A stretch of 64,000 bases of DNA from Arion vulgaris (taxonomy: Eukaryota; Mollusca; Gastropoda; Stylommatophora; Arionidae). A model generated the notes under the pieces. That model had not been told where the DNA came from. It made no database searches and saw nothing but the letters and a program-made list of their open reading frames with translations. Position 1 is the first letter of the stretch. Each line of letters begins with the position of its first letter. This document shows positions 20,315 through 31,449 of this stretch, piece by piece. The DNA lies in the NCBI GenBank assembly GCA_020796225.1, contig CM036761.1, positions 32,004,928 through 32,068,927 of the forward strand, written 5' to 3'. Position numbers and translations under genes: made by a program.

Positions 20315-21139
20315 GTGCCAGAGCAAACCCCTTGGAGAGAGGAGACTGAACCAGAAGTATGTATCCAGACAGAAGTGAAAGGAATATTCGACAAGGATGA
20401 GCAGAACAACATACAACGCAAGACAGTCACTCTCAGTTTACTTGATGAAGAATACCCACATGACCTCTGGGTCCGGGGATACACGGATGGGTCAGCAGAA
20501 AATGCAGTGAAGAATGGAGGAGCAGGAGTGTACATAGAATACCCAAACAACGCTAGAGATGCGATTAAAGTGCCAACGGGGAAATTCTGTCACAACTATG
20601 ATGCAGAAATTCAGGCAATCAAGGTGGCAACTGAAAAACTGTTGAATACCAGACCCGATCCTCAACCTGTTGTATTTTTGACTGATGCAAAATCAGCACT
20701 CCAAGCACTTCAGTCCAGAAAATTGCCAGGTCTACAGACCCTACTGTCTAAATTGTCCAAGCATCGCAGGGTTGTCTTGCAGTGGATACCCTCTCACTGT
20801 GGAATACCAGGAAATGAAACAGCAGACCGATTGGCCAAGGAAGGTGCTGCAGGAGAGCAGCCGGATGTGCCAGTTACCTACCACCAAAAGAAAAGGATGA
20901 TTAAATCAATGAGAAAGCCACAAATACCAACACAAGACGATTACTATAATATGAGCAGATTGGAACAAGTTGTGATTCTGCGCCTTAGAACAGGAAACAA
21001 TCGGCTCCGCAGCCACATGTATACAAAATTCAAGATTGGCAATTCAGCCATGTGTACATGTGGACAGGCAAACCAGACTGCAGAGCACATACTTCAAGAC
21101 TGCCCCAAATATGATACTGAGGCAAACTCACTGGCCTAA
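20315..21139 (+). pseudogene. LINE RNase H and zinc knuckle, open segment
   Basis: The longest intact stretch of the element, 274 codons. RNase H residues are all present: YTDGSAEN (D), NYDAEIQAIKVAT (E), FLTDAKSALQAL (D), WIPSHCGIPGNETADRLAKE (D). A CTCGQANQTAEHILQDC knuckle follows. A frameshift near 21,115 moves the true end (LWELQKTVKFIQETTLNI) to 21,230. The enzyme would remove the RNA strand during retrotransposition. Confidence 0.92.
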
Positions 21140-21266
21140 CGAAACAACACTCGACATAAAACTACACGGACCTCTGTGGGAGCTACAAAAGACAGTGAAG
21201 TTCATACAAGAGACAACATTGAATATATAGACATATTTCAAGCGAACGAAAGGAAGGAAGGAAGGA

Positions 21267-21575
21267 AGAAACATGCTAGATTCGTCACTCAGAAACATGT
21301 TTGTCTCGTCACTCAGAAAAATGTTATTCTCGTCACTCAGAAACATATTAGTCTCGTCACTCAGAAACACGTTAGTCTCGTTACTCAGTAACATGTTAGA
21401 CTCGATACTCAGAAACATGTTAGACTCGTCACTCAGAAACATGTTAGACTCGTCACTCAGAAACATGTTAGACTCGTCACTCAGAAACATGTTAGAATCG
21501 TCACTCAGAAACATGTTAGAATCGTCACTCAGAAACATGTTAGAATCGTCACTCAGAAACATGTTAGGCTGCTCA
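21267..21575. repeat. 24-bp satellite, right block
   Basis: About 12 units of the same repeat as 16,570-17,033, starting inside the right LINE target duplication. Units here are mostly the actcg/atcg variants. Confidence 0.95.
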
Positions 21576-21599
21576 TTTAGTAGCAGATTAAACTATCCA

Positions 21600-21770
21600 T
21601 TCTTCTTCTTCTTCTTGAATACTCCACATTGGCTACTTGTTAACCACTCTGTGTGATTTGTAGGTGATCTGAGCCTAGAAGCGGTTGCACATTCTGCCAG
21701 TTATGCGCCTACAAGTAGGCAAGCATATCCGATTTCTTATTTACTAGGGTACCTTCCGTAGGTCCCTTAC
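21600..21770 (-). mobile_element. SINE-C fragment in satellite
   Basis: cttcttcttcttgaatactc, cacttgttaaccactctgt and tagggtaccttccgtaggtc on the plus strand are the reversed SINE-C 3' half. It separates two related 24-bp satellite blocks. Confidence 0.8.
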
Positions 21771-21774
21771 TGTT

Positions 21775-22065
21775 CATTCAGAAACAGGTTTGACTAGTCC
21801 CTCAGAAGCCAGTTAGACTGATCCTTCAGGAGCCAGTTGACTAGTCCCTCAGGTACCGGTTAGACTGGTTCCTCAGAAACCGGTTAGACTGGTCCCTTAG
21901 AAGCCGTTACTAGTCCCACAGAAGCCGGTTAGACTAGTCCTCAGAGCCGGTTATACTAGTCCCTCAGAAGTCGGTTAGACAAGTCCCTCAGAAGCCGGTT
22001 AGACTAGTCCCTCAGAAGCCGGTTAGACTAGTCCCTCAGAAGTCGGTTAGACTGGTCCCTCAGTT
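21775..22065. repeat. 24-bp satellite, diverged subfamily
   Basis: Unit about gttagactagtccctcagaa plus gccg, about 12 copies. Same length and same gttagact.gtc.ctcagaa core as the blocks on the left, so a sister subfamily of one locus. Confidence 0.93.
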
Positions 22066-22305
22066 CTTTATTACTTTGTGTACATGTATTGCTCTCGTAT
22101 AAATATACTTTACATAAGGTCTGCTGGAAATTGTTTCATACCGCTCGATCCAGGCAACTCGTTCGTTCTATTCTAAAGGATTGAGTATCATATTTCACGC
22201 CTCTCTTTGTAAATGAGCAAAGAAACAAAAGTAAGACTTCTGAGAACATGCGTATTCCCTGTGGCAACATATTGATGCGAATCGTCGACCATAACACAAA
22301 CATTA

Positions 22306-22516
22306 GCCCGCCTGTCCAGCGTGTTCGTAGGGGTTGGACTACAGGTGACTAGCCCTCTGTGAGTGCGGGTTCAATTTCACGGGTTGACATAAAAGCTACA
22401 GGTTCCTCACATTTACGGTGTTCGTGGTGCCGAACCGAAGGGTTACAGTGTCCATGGCACCGAGCCGAAGAGCTGAAAGCTCAAGTGCTGGATAGGAAAG
22501 AAGAACAAAAAAAATA
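22306..22516 (+). mobile_element. SINE-D copy with target duplication
   Basis: gcgtgttcgtaggggttgga (A box region), gcgggttcaatttcacgg (B box), then gtgccgaaccgaagggttac and an A-rich end. Flanked by a perfect 13-bp duplication aacacaaacatta (22,293-22,305; 22,517-22,529). Confidence 0.9.
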
Positions 22517-22539
22517 AACACAAACATTAAAAAACAAAA

Positions 22540-22905
22540 TTAAAGCTTTTGAAACACGGTGATATAGAAAAGTTATTAGAATATCCTGGGCAGAAGAAGA
22601 AGAAAAATACATCCTACAAGACCTGCATATCGAAGAGCATTGTCTCATAAATAACATCATGTCCAGGAAGATGAAATATTTTGGCCACATTAAACGCCAT
22701 AGTGGTCTGGAGAGAAAGGTAATGGAAAACAGTTCCTGGATAACGAGGCAGGGGACGACCAAGACGAAGATAGCAGCAGGGCATCAAGGGAACATGAACA
22801 AGACGCTAGAAGAGGCAGGAGAAATTACAAGAGACATAGATCTTTTCAGGCGGGCTGTGATGAGTGAGACGTTCCGAGGGACATGCTACTACTTGACTTA
22901 GTAAA
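22540..22905 (+). pseudogene. LINE-B C-terminal fragment
   Basis: MSRKMKYFGHIKRHSGLERK in the frame from 22,659, then LEEAGEITRDIDLFRRAVM: the KYFGHIKRH..LE..VMEG…RGRPR..W…LEEA….D…RR.V pattern of RTE-like LINE C-termini. The RGRPR segment is shifted out of frame. Confidence 0.75.
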
Positions 22906-22949
22906 TGTAATCTTATGGTTTGTCTATGGCGTAATTGTATTTCTTGAAC

Positions 22950-23720
22950 TATTTACATCCCACCTTAATGCCTACTTTGTTAAAATCTTATCATGTTTTC
23001 TTAAAGAAAGCTCATAATATCTCCATATTCTGTTTCTTATAACATATTTTACAAGCAGTTGGAGAGCTACTTCTATGATAACATCACCACTCATAATTTC
23101 GTTCCATTTTAAGTTCATTATATTTCCCAAACATATGCTCTTTTCAAATGCATTCCGCTTACTTTCTACACCCACATAGGTATACTTTTCTGTTATTCTT
23201 ATAATTTTGGATTACAGCGGGATTTTATATTGTCTATTATCTTTCCCAGGTGGAAGATGGAATTGATTGTCTACTCTTGCCTTTAAGCGTAGGGGTGGGA
23301 GCTTTAATAAGCGTTCCAGGTGCAAATAAGTCACCCTTGTTGTCTTATAACCGTGTTTATTTACTGTGATCTTGACATTGTCTATCCATCTTTTTCTTGA
23401 TTTTCTCTTGGCTTTACTAATTGCTCTCTTGTTATTGTATGCTGTTATTAGTGGTTGGTTGTATTCAATTCTCATGATATGTCCAAACGACTGTATTTGT
23501 TTGCTAATTCATTAATTGTCATATGTGTCTTCATTATATTTGTCTTACCATAGATTATCTGCAGTGCCACAATTGATGCTATGAAAATTAGTTGTCTGGT
23601 TTTCTCTGCAGATCTTGGCTGCTTTTAGTTAACAAGACAATATCATCTGCAAAATCAAAACCTTAAAGTAGGAATAGTATCGGATTTTTTGCCCCTGCAA
23701 CATTTTCTCATCACCCAGTC
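22950..23720 (-). pseudogene. LINE RT and C-terminal relic
   Basis: Near 23,640-23,670 the minus strand reads FADDIVLLTKSSQDLQRK (RT motif C). Further along, KAKRKSRKRWIDNVKITVNK is the basic C-terminal motif. Most of the thumb between them is lost. Stops throughout. Confidence 0.65.
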
Positions 23721-24434
23721 TATGAACAATAAAAACGATTACATATATATAATACAACATTTGTTTTACTCTGGTTTCAATCATAAACTAGAGTTTTTGT
23801 TATCATCATTGCGAACATTCATTCAATCTTTTGTTAATTTAATTTACTTGTACATTAGATAAACAATTACTTTTAAAATATCAAGCAAAGTGAGTAGAAA
23901 TAACAATTTAGTGATTCAACAGATCCCACAAAATGTGCGAGATCCAACGTTGATATTATATTTGCTAACTTCTGATTTATTCCATCTTAACATTATGTCC
24001 GTTCGTAGATAGATAATCATATAGAATATCTTTGGAACTTAACTTTTCAACTGCAACAGATTTATCATACTAATCAAGTTCGTTAAAGTGTCAGTCGGAT
24101 TGAAGCGATATCAACAGTACCTCAATTCCATTGAAGCGTGATAGGAATGGAACATGAAGTTATAAATCTGTTATGTACTTTGTGCTAACTGCAACGTCTG
24201 TTGCCGGGAGCTCGTCGACATAAAATAAAACACTGAATGATTACAAGTATCGATATGAGAGGTTGAGTTAACCTGGGAAGCAATTATAGTTTCGATATAA
24301 AGCATCTGTAAATTTGATGTACTTTGTAGTCGTTCCTTATGAACGTACATCTTTATGTTCGATATGTAAAATCAAGAATGTTTTAAAGTATCGATATGGA
24401 TGTTCAGATAATGTAAACACTTGATGTCTGTTAT
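23721..24434. other. No recognised feature
   Basis: A+T-rich, no convincing frame or repeat; possible genuine unique sequence. Confidence 0.5.
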
Positions 24435-24660
24435 GAAATTGTATGTTTCCGATATGTAATATCATCTTTATGTTTCCGTTATATAATATCATCTTGTATG
24501 TTTCCGTTAGTAATATCATTGTATGTTTTCCGTATTAATATCATCTGAATGTTTCCGTTATGTAATATCATCTTGTATGTTTCCGTTATGTAATATCATC
24601 TTGTATGTTTCCGTTATGTAATATCATCTTGTATGTTTCCGTTATGTAATATCATCTAAT
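24435..24660. repeat. 28-bp tandem array, about 8 units
   Basis: Unit about tatgtaatatcatcttgtat plus gtttccgt. The first units are decayed, the last four regular. Confidence 0.9.
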
Positions 24661-24709
24661 ATTTAAAATGTTAAAATTCAACAAGTTAAAAATCTTTACA
24701 AAGTTCATC

Positions 24710-25030
24710 ATCATCAAATAGCTTGTCCTGAGTAGAACTTTGCCACCCCAACAATCCTCCGGAATTTCTCTCTCTCATAGACCAGATGTCCTGCCTCTGC
24801 AGATGTCATGTTTAAACCATCAGTTACATCCTGAATCCATCTGCTCCGTGGTCTTCCTTTTCTTATTTTTGCCAGTATGCCTCCTTCCATGATGGTCTTC
24901 TCCAACCCTTCATGTCCAAAATATCTCAATTTTCTCTTTCTTATTTGTAGCATCAGCCAGTTTCCTGTGATTTTGAGTTCTCAATGGATAGATCTATTTG
25001 TTCTCTTCTCTGTTACAAATTTAGGTTCAG
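24710..25030 (-). pseudogene. LINE-A C-terminus
   Basis: Cleanest LINE-A tail: RKRKLRYFGHEGLEKTIMEG, KIRKGRPRSRWIQDVTDGL, TSAEAGHLVYEREKFRRIV in one open frame (24,714-24,953, 79 codons). Upstream on the minus strand 'aagagaacaaatagatctat' continues the family. Truncated before the RT. Confidence 0.8.
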
Positions 25031-25199
25031 ATAATATGTCTTATATTTGGTTCTGGTGGAAACGATATGTTGCTACAGAAAAATGTTTGAAATACCAATC
25101 ATTTTTTGCGAGCATAAGATATATTATCGTAATATGATCAACGTAGTGTTATTGTTGCTTTCAATGACACATAGGGCAAACATATAAGATTGTTTCACT

Positions 25200-25455
25200 C
25201 AATTCTTCTTCTTTTCTTTTCGAACGCTCCATACTGGCCACTTGTTAACCACTCTGTAAGATTTCTATGTGATCTGAGTCTAAGAGCGATTATATGTTGT
25301 GCCTGTTATGCTTATACAAGTAGGCCAACAAATCCGATTTCTGCGATGATTTTTATTTACTAGGGTAGCTTCCCTAGGTCGCCTCCTGCGTCATCCGTCG
25401 CCTCTTGCGACATGTCATGTAGGTCGCAGTGGTACTATTCTTGCTTCCTTGTGTG
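25200..25455 (-). mobile_element. SINE-C copy
   Basis: Reversed family landmarks: cacttgttaaccactctgta, aagtaggccaacaaatccga, agggtagcttccctaggtcg, cttgcgacatgtcatgtagg. Confidence 0.8.
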
Positions 25456-25484
25456 AACCGCCACGACATAGGCGTTTCGCTCAA

Positions 25485-25765
25485 TTCAATCTTCTGCCTT
25501 TCGTTTTGCCTCATACCCAGTTCTATTCATGTCATTTAGCTCTGCATCAAATGTAATCCTCGATCGTCCCCTAGCTCACCATTGTCTAGATCACTCTGAT
25601 GTATCCATGAATTGGATGCATTGCCCGTCATTTTTACCGTCCTGACAGAATGTCCCATCTTTCGCCTTTACCTCTTTTGTATCTCTTTATCTATTACTTC
25701 TAGACCAGTCTGTTCTTGAAGTCTGATATTGCTCTTCTTATTCTCCCAGGTATACCCAAGCATTC
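25485..25765 (-). pseudogene. LINE relic left of hAT tandem
   Basis: Minus strand: LGYTWENKKSNIRLQEQTGL, EVIDKEIQKR and a decayed GH.VRT..M segment. It is the C-terminal half of a LINE interrupted at 25,766 by hAT elements and resuming at 26,595. Confidence 0.6.
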
Positions 25766-25773
25766 GTCTAATA

Positions 25774-26118
25774 CATAATTCCCAACAGTTTGCCAATCTT
25801 AGTGCTCTAGTTTCCAACAGTTTCCCAACTGTTTTCCAACAGTTCCCAAAAGTGCTCTAGTTTCACTTTGACATAGACAATTGATATATATTTCTGTTAT
25901 ACGTGGTCAATTTTCAAATGAGTATATACATGAAATAGAAAATTGATGAAAAAATGGATCGTGCAAAATGGGTATAAGATGAATTCAAATTTTTAATGAT
26001 TATTTAATTGCAAAATCACGAAAATAAAACTTCTCCCAAATGCTTCTGAACCCACTATCGCCTCCCTGGAAGACTTCAGCGCCCACAGGGTGGCGGTACC
26101 ACCACTGTAGAAACGCTG
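25774..26118. mobile_element. hAT MITE, tandem copy A
   Basis: Begins cataattcccaaca and ends ccactgtagaaacgctg. Bounded by gtctaata at 25,766-25,773 and 26,119-26,126. Interior shares tttgacatag.caattgatat, atggatcgtgcaaaatggg and gcaaaatcacgaaaataa with copy B. Shorter than copy B by internal loss. Confidence 0.8.
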
Positions 26119-26126
26119 GTCTAATA

Positions 26127-26586
26127 CATAGATTCCCAAGCTGTTTCGGCCCACTGCCCACTTTACACAACAAAAACTTTGTAACGCCTCCTTCCACATT
26201 ATAACAGGTTGCCTACTCCCCAACCACAAATATACATGCTTTATTTTCTCTTTGACATAGAAAATTGATATATATTTCATGTATACATGGTCAATTTTCA
26301 AATGATCATATACATGAAATAGATAATTGATGAAAAAATGGATCATGTAAGACGGGCATAAGAGGAATTTAAATGCAGAATTCACATTTAAAATGTTTAT
26401 TTAATCGCAAAATCACGAAAATAATTTATTTTTAAATATTTATTCTCAATTTCTTCTTTAAGGAACCACCGACCCATAATCGCCTGAACACCCCTTCCGC
26501 CCAAAAAATTGTTCTGAACCCACTATCGCCACCCTAGAACGCTTCAGTGTCCACTGGGGCAGTACCGCCCACTTTGGGAAACGCTG
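26127..26586. mobile_element. hAT MITE, tandem copy B
   Basis: Begins catagattcccaagctgtt and ends gcccactttgggaaacgctg, forming imperfect inverted repeats of the cag.gtttcccaa type. Bounded by gtctaata at 26,119-26,126 and 26,587-26,594. No coding capacity. Confidence 0.8.
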
Positions 26587-26594
26587 GTCTAATA

Positions 26595-26725
26595 GGTCTT
26601 GCCTCCAACAATCTTATAATTATTTGTATTTTATTGTATATTTACCATGTCACAGTTCTATAGAGGAGTACAGACATAACACATGTTTCGTATATCTTAA
26701 GATTTGTCATAGTACACTATATGTT
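26595..26725 (-). pseudogene. LINE relic right of hAT tandem
   Basis: Minus strand: TNLKIYETCVMSVLLYRTVTW, matching the thumb motif LK.Y.TCV.SVLLYGSETW. Direct continuation of 25,485-25,765 once the hAT pair is removed. Confidence 0.65.
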
Positions 26726-26733
26726 AGATCTCC

Positions 26734-26939
26734 TGCCCAGCGTGTTCGTAGGCTTTGGGACTACGGGTGACTATCCCTCTGTGTGTGCGGGTTAAATTTC
26801 CCGCGGATGGCAGAAAAGCCACAGATTCCCCAGATTTACTGTGTTCGTGGCACCGAACCGAAGGGTTACGATGTCCATGGCACTGAGCCAAAGAGCTGAA
26901 AGCTCAAGTGCTTCTGGATCAACAACAAAAAAAAAATCT
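26734..26939 (+). mobile_element. SINE-D copy
   Basis: tgcccagcgtgttcgtaggc, gtgcgggttaaatttcccgc, gtggcaccgaaccgaagggt and an A9 tail. A short atctcc repeat at both ends may be what remains of the target duplication. Confidence 0.85.
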
Positions 26940-27059
26940 CCAGATGATGCGAAGCCTGCTATAGACTACTGTTGCCCATACACTTCTGGGTTTAATTTCT
27001 ATCATAATCTTAGCATCTTCCACTGATAACTCTCACAGAGAAACGAATAGCAAAAGTAT

Positions 27060-27265
27060 CGTTACTGCCTGTAATGACGCTTTTTGAGCGGTGTAGAACA
27101 CGCACGTAGCTGTAGAATTTAGTGACCGCATGGCTAGTGCAGTCAACGCAAAGCTGTTCAGGATATGATATTTTCTCCATGCTCTCGACAGAAAAAATTA
27201 TTATTGGTCTTCATGGGAGCCGCGCTCTAATCCATTCAACCAGACGATCCACTGACAGAAAATAA
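27060..27265 (-). mobile_element. Possible SINE-H copy
   Basis: Shares ttactgcctgtaat.acgct and gctctaatccattca with 50,740-50,960. Read on the minus strand the end gives tggttgaatggattagagcg, an A-box-like head. Only two copies, so a tentative family. Confidence 0.45.
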
Positions 27266-27304
27266 TACTGTAAATAACAAAGTGCTATATATGATACATA
27301 AAGA

Positions 27305-27770
27305 TCCTCTCCTCCTCTCTCTTTAGCCTGTTACGCCCTTGGCGTTTAGGCACAACAAACACACCATTTTTCCCTGTTCATGGCCTTCCTCTGTATTGTG
27401 TTCCAGCTATGATTCATTTCCTTCAGCTCTTGCTCTATCGTTCTCCTCCAGGTCATCTTGGTCTTCACGCTTCGCCTACCCTCTGAGTCCATCTCAGTGC
27501 AGTTTTCGTGTCAGAGCCAGTCTCCATGCGCATCACATGCCCAATCCATCTCCAGCGTCGTCTTTGGATGATAGTGCCCATATTCTCTTGTTGGCATCGT
27601 GCAAGCAATTCTTGATTCGAGATAGTAGTCGGCCAATACATGCGTAAGATTTTTCGCAGACGTTGTATGAAGGCGGAAGTCTGGACATATCCTGTTCTGT
27701 CATTCTCCAGCATTCCGATCCGTACAGCAATGTTGACAGCACACAGCTGCTATAGATACTAGTCTTGGTT
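27305..27770 (-). pseudogene. LINE C-terminal relic
   Basis: Minus-strand frames: LSTLLYGSECWRMTEQDMSRL, LARCQQENMGTIIQRRRWRW, IGHVMRMETGSDTKTALRWT, then out of frame a RPKTTWRRTIE-like part. This is the thumb plus closing domain of a widespread RTE-like LINE type. Two frameshifts. Confidence 0.8.
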
Positions 27771-28139
27771 ATACATAAAGATAATACTTGTAAAAGTCTT
27801 GTTGTTTTTTTCTTATATTTTCATTTTATCATCATGTTGGTTCTGTTATTATGCACTACATCATGCACTTTATAAAATCAATTTTCTACTCTGTTAACTT
27901 TGATGTCATTGAACATAATTTGACTGATATTGTTTTCATTGAAATTCCCTGCAAATGAAAAACTGTAGTTTCTTGCTGAAATATATCATTATTTCTTTGC
28001 ACATACTGACTAAAAGATACGATATGAGATATATTATGTCCAGTTGTCTAGATATATCCTTTCTATACAATAGCAAAATCAGCAATACCACACATACAAT
28101 AAGCTGATTGGTATATGATGGAAAAACAATATAATCAAC
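27771..28139. other. No recognised feature
   Basis: A+T-rich sequence; the minus-strand ORF near 27,936-28,184 is hydrophobic low-complexity and unconvincing. Confidence 0.5.
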
Positions 28140-28500
28140 TGATACACTAGTTATGATAAACGGTAATACGATTATACAACACATGTAGTAAGATTATACA
28201 ACACCTGTATACGATTATACGTTACATGGTGAGATTATTCAACACCCTTAGTAAGATTTTGCAACACCCTTAGAAAAATTTACAACATGCTTTTAAGTGG
28301 ATACAACACCTGCAGAACAAAGAGAACATCTGCAGTAAATGATACAAACATGCAAATTATGATGATAAACATCAGAAGAAAGATGATTTAACACCCGTAG
28401 TAAGATGATACAAAACGTCGTAAGATGATACAAAACGTCTAGTAAGATGATACAAAACGTCTAGTAAGATGATACAACATGTCTAGTAAGATGATATAAG
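28140..28500. repeat. Degenerate 20-22 bp repeats
   Basis: The right half (28,390-28,500) has four regular copies of agtaagatgatacaaaacgt plus ct. The left half has decayed agtaagattatacaacacc units. One eroded array. Confidence 0.8.
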
Positions 28501-28929
28501 AGAATTCAGAAATTTTGAATGATATGTACAATCATTAGGGCTTCAGAAAAGTTAATTAGCAAAGGATTCCAATCATAAACTCCTTAATTTACGGCTACCA
28601 TAGCCCAGCTATTTTCGATCGTTTTTATAAACACAACCAGCTAGCTCTCCAAAACAAATAAACTTTAATTAGAAGGGTCTTTCATACCATGTCGTCTGTT
28701 GAATCGAATAAATAGGTCAGATTCGATCGAACAGTGTTTGCATAAACATGTGATAAGCTTATTGTGCATATACCCTTTTTTAGACCAGAGTAAAGATTTA
28801 CAAAAAGATTGAATACTTCGTATTTTCACAAAACATGGCCCTGTTGACTCTTTGCCTCTTCTTCTCTTTCACAATCTACTTTTTATAAAAGTGTTGGGGA
28901 AGGGGGTGTAATGATGTTGTTATAACACA
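28501..28929. other. No recognised feature
   Basis: A+T-rich sequence without supported element or frame. Confidence 0.5.
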
Positions 28930-29580
28930 CTTTGTAAGCTGTTAATTATTTTGTCAAGGCTGTTCTCGATGCCATTGTTCATCTTTTAGTGGTCTTCCTC
29001 TTGCTCTGTGCCCGTTATACTTTATTTTCTGCGTGGCTCTCTATGGTAGACAATACCAGGACAATCTTGTCAGGTGTCCAAACCATTTAATCTGTTGTTA
29101 TTTTATGAATTTCATGATTGGTTTCACTTCTGATTTCTTCATTTCTAATTTTGTCTCATACTGTCACACTTGCAGCTCTCCTAAGACACCTAATCTCTGT
29201 CGTTATGATTTTCCGCTCATTAGCTGCTGTTATTGGCCATGTTTGACACTGATAACATAGTATTGGCCAGAAAATCGTTCTTATAAGATTTGTTTTTATA
29301 AGATTTGATTTAGTTTTTAACCGTATCTCTTTATGTGACAACTGAGGTGTTAACTACCCCAGTACCTGGTTAGCTTTTGTGCATCGATTGTTGATTTCCT
29401 TATCGAAGCTTCCGTCTACAAATAAATATATTTCATATCGTATTTGACATGTCAATATTTCATTAAAATATATCCTATTTGAATCATTGATGTAAACCTT
29501 AATCACGATAATGTCTTGCATAGAGCAATTCAGCATTATAGTAAATAATGTTGGGATTATTTTCTCCCTAAACACTCTCC
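28930..29580 (-). pseudogene. LINE RT thumb and C-terminal relic
   Basis: Minus strand: GSFDKEINNRCTKANQVLG, KEIRLKTKSNLIKTNLIRTI, CYQCQTWPITAANERKIITT, EIRCLRRAASVT. These are the thumb (…DKEI..R…..L), the Y…WP.T.A…K and the E.RCLRR positions of an RTE-like LINE. Confidence 0.75.
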
Positions 29581-29844
29581 AGTTAGCTATTATTGTCCTT
29601 AATGGCTGTTAGGATATTGGCCCAGGAAACATGATTTATTGATTCTGAGCCCTGATCAATGTCAGTTAAGTTCTTCACTAAGAACATCACACGCTGAGTA
29701 ATGTAATACATCATCCTCTTCTCCTAAAGGGTAAGTCGTTTGACTGGGAAATATGAAGCGTATCTCTTTTGTATAAAATTTTAGGTCAGGATGAAATATA
29801 CGAGATAATACTAGTAAACATTGATTGAGTTCTACATGGAGTCT

Positions 29845-30140
29845 TATCATCATCATCATCAAGGTGCGTATCCTTTATAGACGTTGCTCTCTTTGCAGCA
29901 CATCTGAAATTCACTCTATGTCTAGCCAATTCACCCAATTCGTTGATGATCATATTCATGGTTTCTTTAATATCTTGTAGCCTTCTTCTTCTTGGTCTAC
30001 CTCTGCGTCCTGGGACCCTGCCTTCTAGTATTGTTTTTCCAGGCCATAGTGTCGCTTGATGTGACAAAGTATCTAATTTTTCTGTATAGTATGTTGTTTA
30101 TCAGCCAATTCCTTTAACATTTAGTTCTTTCAGGACATCA
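29845..30140 (-). pseudogene. LINE-B C-terminal fragment
   Basis: Minus strand: LWPGKTILEGRVPGRRGRPR, RRRLQDIKETMNM, then LARHRVNFRCAA and KDTHLDDDD. Same closing domain as 22.7 and 56.4 kb. The GH.KRH part lies across a frameshift. Confidence 0.75.
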
Positions 30141-30499
30141 GTGTTCTTCCTTTTTTTCTGTCCATGGTATTTGTATGATCTTTCTGTAGCATTGAGTTTC
30201 GAAGGACTGGAGTCTATTACGATACTTAATATCGTGTACTTATTTATTCCTTACTTATTCACCTACACAGAGAGTCACATAGAAAAGTATAATGAGTACA
30301 GAGCAATAGGAAGACTCGCAAAGATGGAGTGACGGCATCAAGAACATGAAAATTAATAACAGTTTACAAAGTGCATTAAAACAAGCACACAAAAGATCAA
30401 TACATTTTTCCCCACACTTCTATAAAGAAGTAAATGGTGGAAGAGAAGAAGAGAGAGAGAACACTTATTCCATTCAGCTGCTCGTAGAGCATACGACCA
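30141..30499. other. No recognised feature
   Basis: The ORF that spans 30,346-30,798 takes in the 30-bp triplication and has no recognisable domain. Confidence 0.45.
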
Positions 30500-30595
30500 C
30501 AGCAGTTGTTCTAAACTGGACATGTCTCTGTCAGTTGTTCTACACTGGACATGTCTCTGTCAGTTGTTCTACACTGGACATGTCTCTGTCAGATC
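30500..30595. repeat. About 30-bp repeat, three copies
   Basis: cagttgttctacactggaca plus tgtctctgt in tandem, preceded by one variant copy (ctaaactgg). Confidence 0.9.
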
Positions 30596-30599
30596 TCTT

Positions 30600-31449
30600 C
30601 ATTTATTGCCCACAACCTTTGATCAATATGGGCAGCAAATTAATATGTGATGATATTACAACAACAAAAACGTTATCAAGATTATTTTTCTCTCGTACCG
30701 GTAAATGTTACATATGGTCTTTAAGCAAGTTATCCATACCACTCTATCCTGGTACTTCGTTCTATATTTTCTATGAAATCAACTTAAGTGTGTACTGATA
30801 GATGCGACAATAAGGAAAAACATGACATAAACCCCAGTTGAAACATCAACCAGCATAAAACTTTAGTTGTTAATTTAACACACTAAAGATATAATTATGA
30901 GATCAGAGCAATTATGGACATGTCTGATATCTGATTAAGAAGATCAACAAATGAACAATGATTATGATACGTTTTGATTCTCTAAGTAAAGTTTGTTTCA
31001 GTGTCTTACTTTGCTATTTCTATCTAGAAATATTTGCCTTCCAATTTATTGCCTTGTTTGTGATTCTTTGATCATTTCATCTCAGAGTATGCACAACATA
31101 CCTCTATCCTCACCATTTTTTAAAACAGGCGGGAAAAAGTATGTGTGTATAGTTCCTGAGTCGCATCCATATTTCACTATTAGTTACATGTAACACCGAA
31201 GAACTCTCTTTCTGACTTCAATCGTCAATTAAGTGTTGCAAATAGTGCTTTCCGTTTTAAAAAATGACATTCTTGCTTTTAATCGATACCATTCTTCATT
31301 TCAGATATGTATCTACCATATGAGATTATGACGATTTCAATGTATTTAAATTGATGTTCATGACTTAGTTTGTCCCATTTACTTTGTAGATGTATTTTAT
31401 GAGTCTTTTGAGATACTCATAACTTCTGCCGTCATGCTTTTCATGTGTC
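30600..31449. other. No recognised feature
   Basis: Long stretch of A+T-rich sequence, possibly unique; no element boundaries or coding motifs seen. Confidence 0.5.

Larger units (their letters stand above)
17034..21266 (+). mobile_element. I-like LINE, near full length, dead
   Basis: A non-LTR retrotransposon of 4.2 kb with, in order, a G+C-richer leader (17,034-17,430), an apurinic-type endonuclease, a reverse transcriptase, RNase H, a CCHC-like knuckle and a short (GGAA)n tail (21,251-21,266). It is flanked by a perfect 12-bp duplication agaaacatgcta at 17,022-17,033 and 21,267-21,278, and both flanks are the same 24-bp satellite, so the insertion limits are exact. No separate ORF1 is visible. 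Domain order with RNase H after RT is that of the I/Nimb/Ingi group. Broken by many frameshifts and stops. Confidence 0.92.

Noticed and set aside
17034..21266. LTR retrotransposon or endogenous retrovirus
   Set aside because: RNase H and RT are present, but an APE-type endonuclease precedes RT, there are no LTRs, protease or integrase, and the ends have a GGAA tail and target duplication typical of a LINE.
30346..30798. 150-codon ORF
   Set aside because: Includes the 30-bp triplication and otherwise lacks motifs, balanced composition or conservation evidence.
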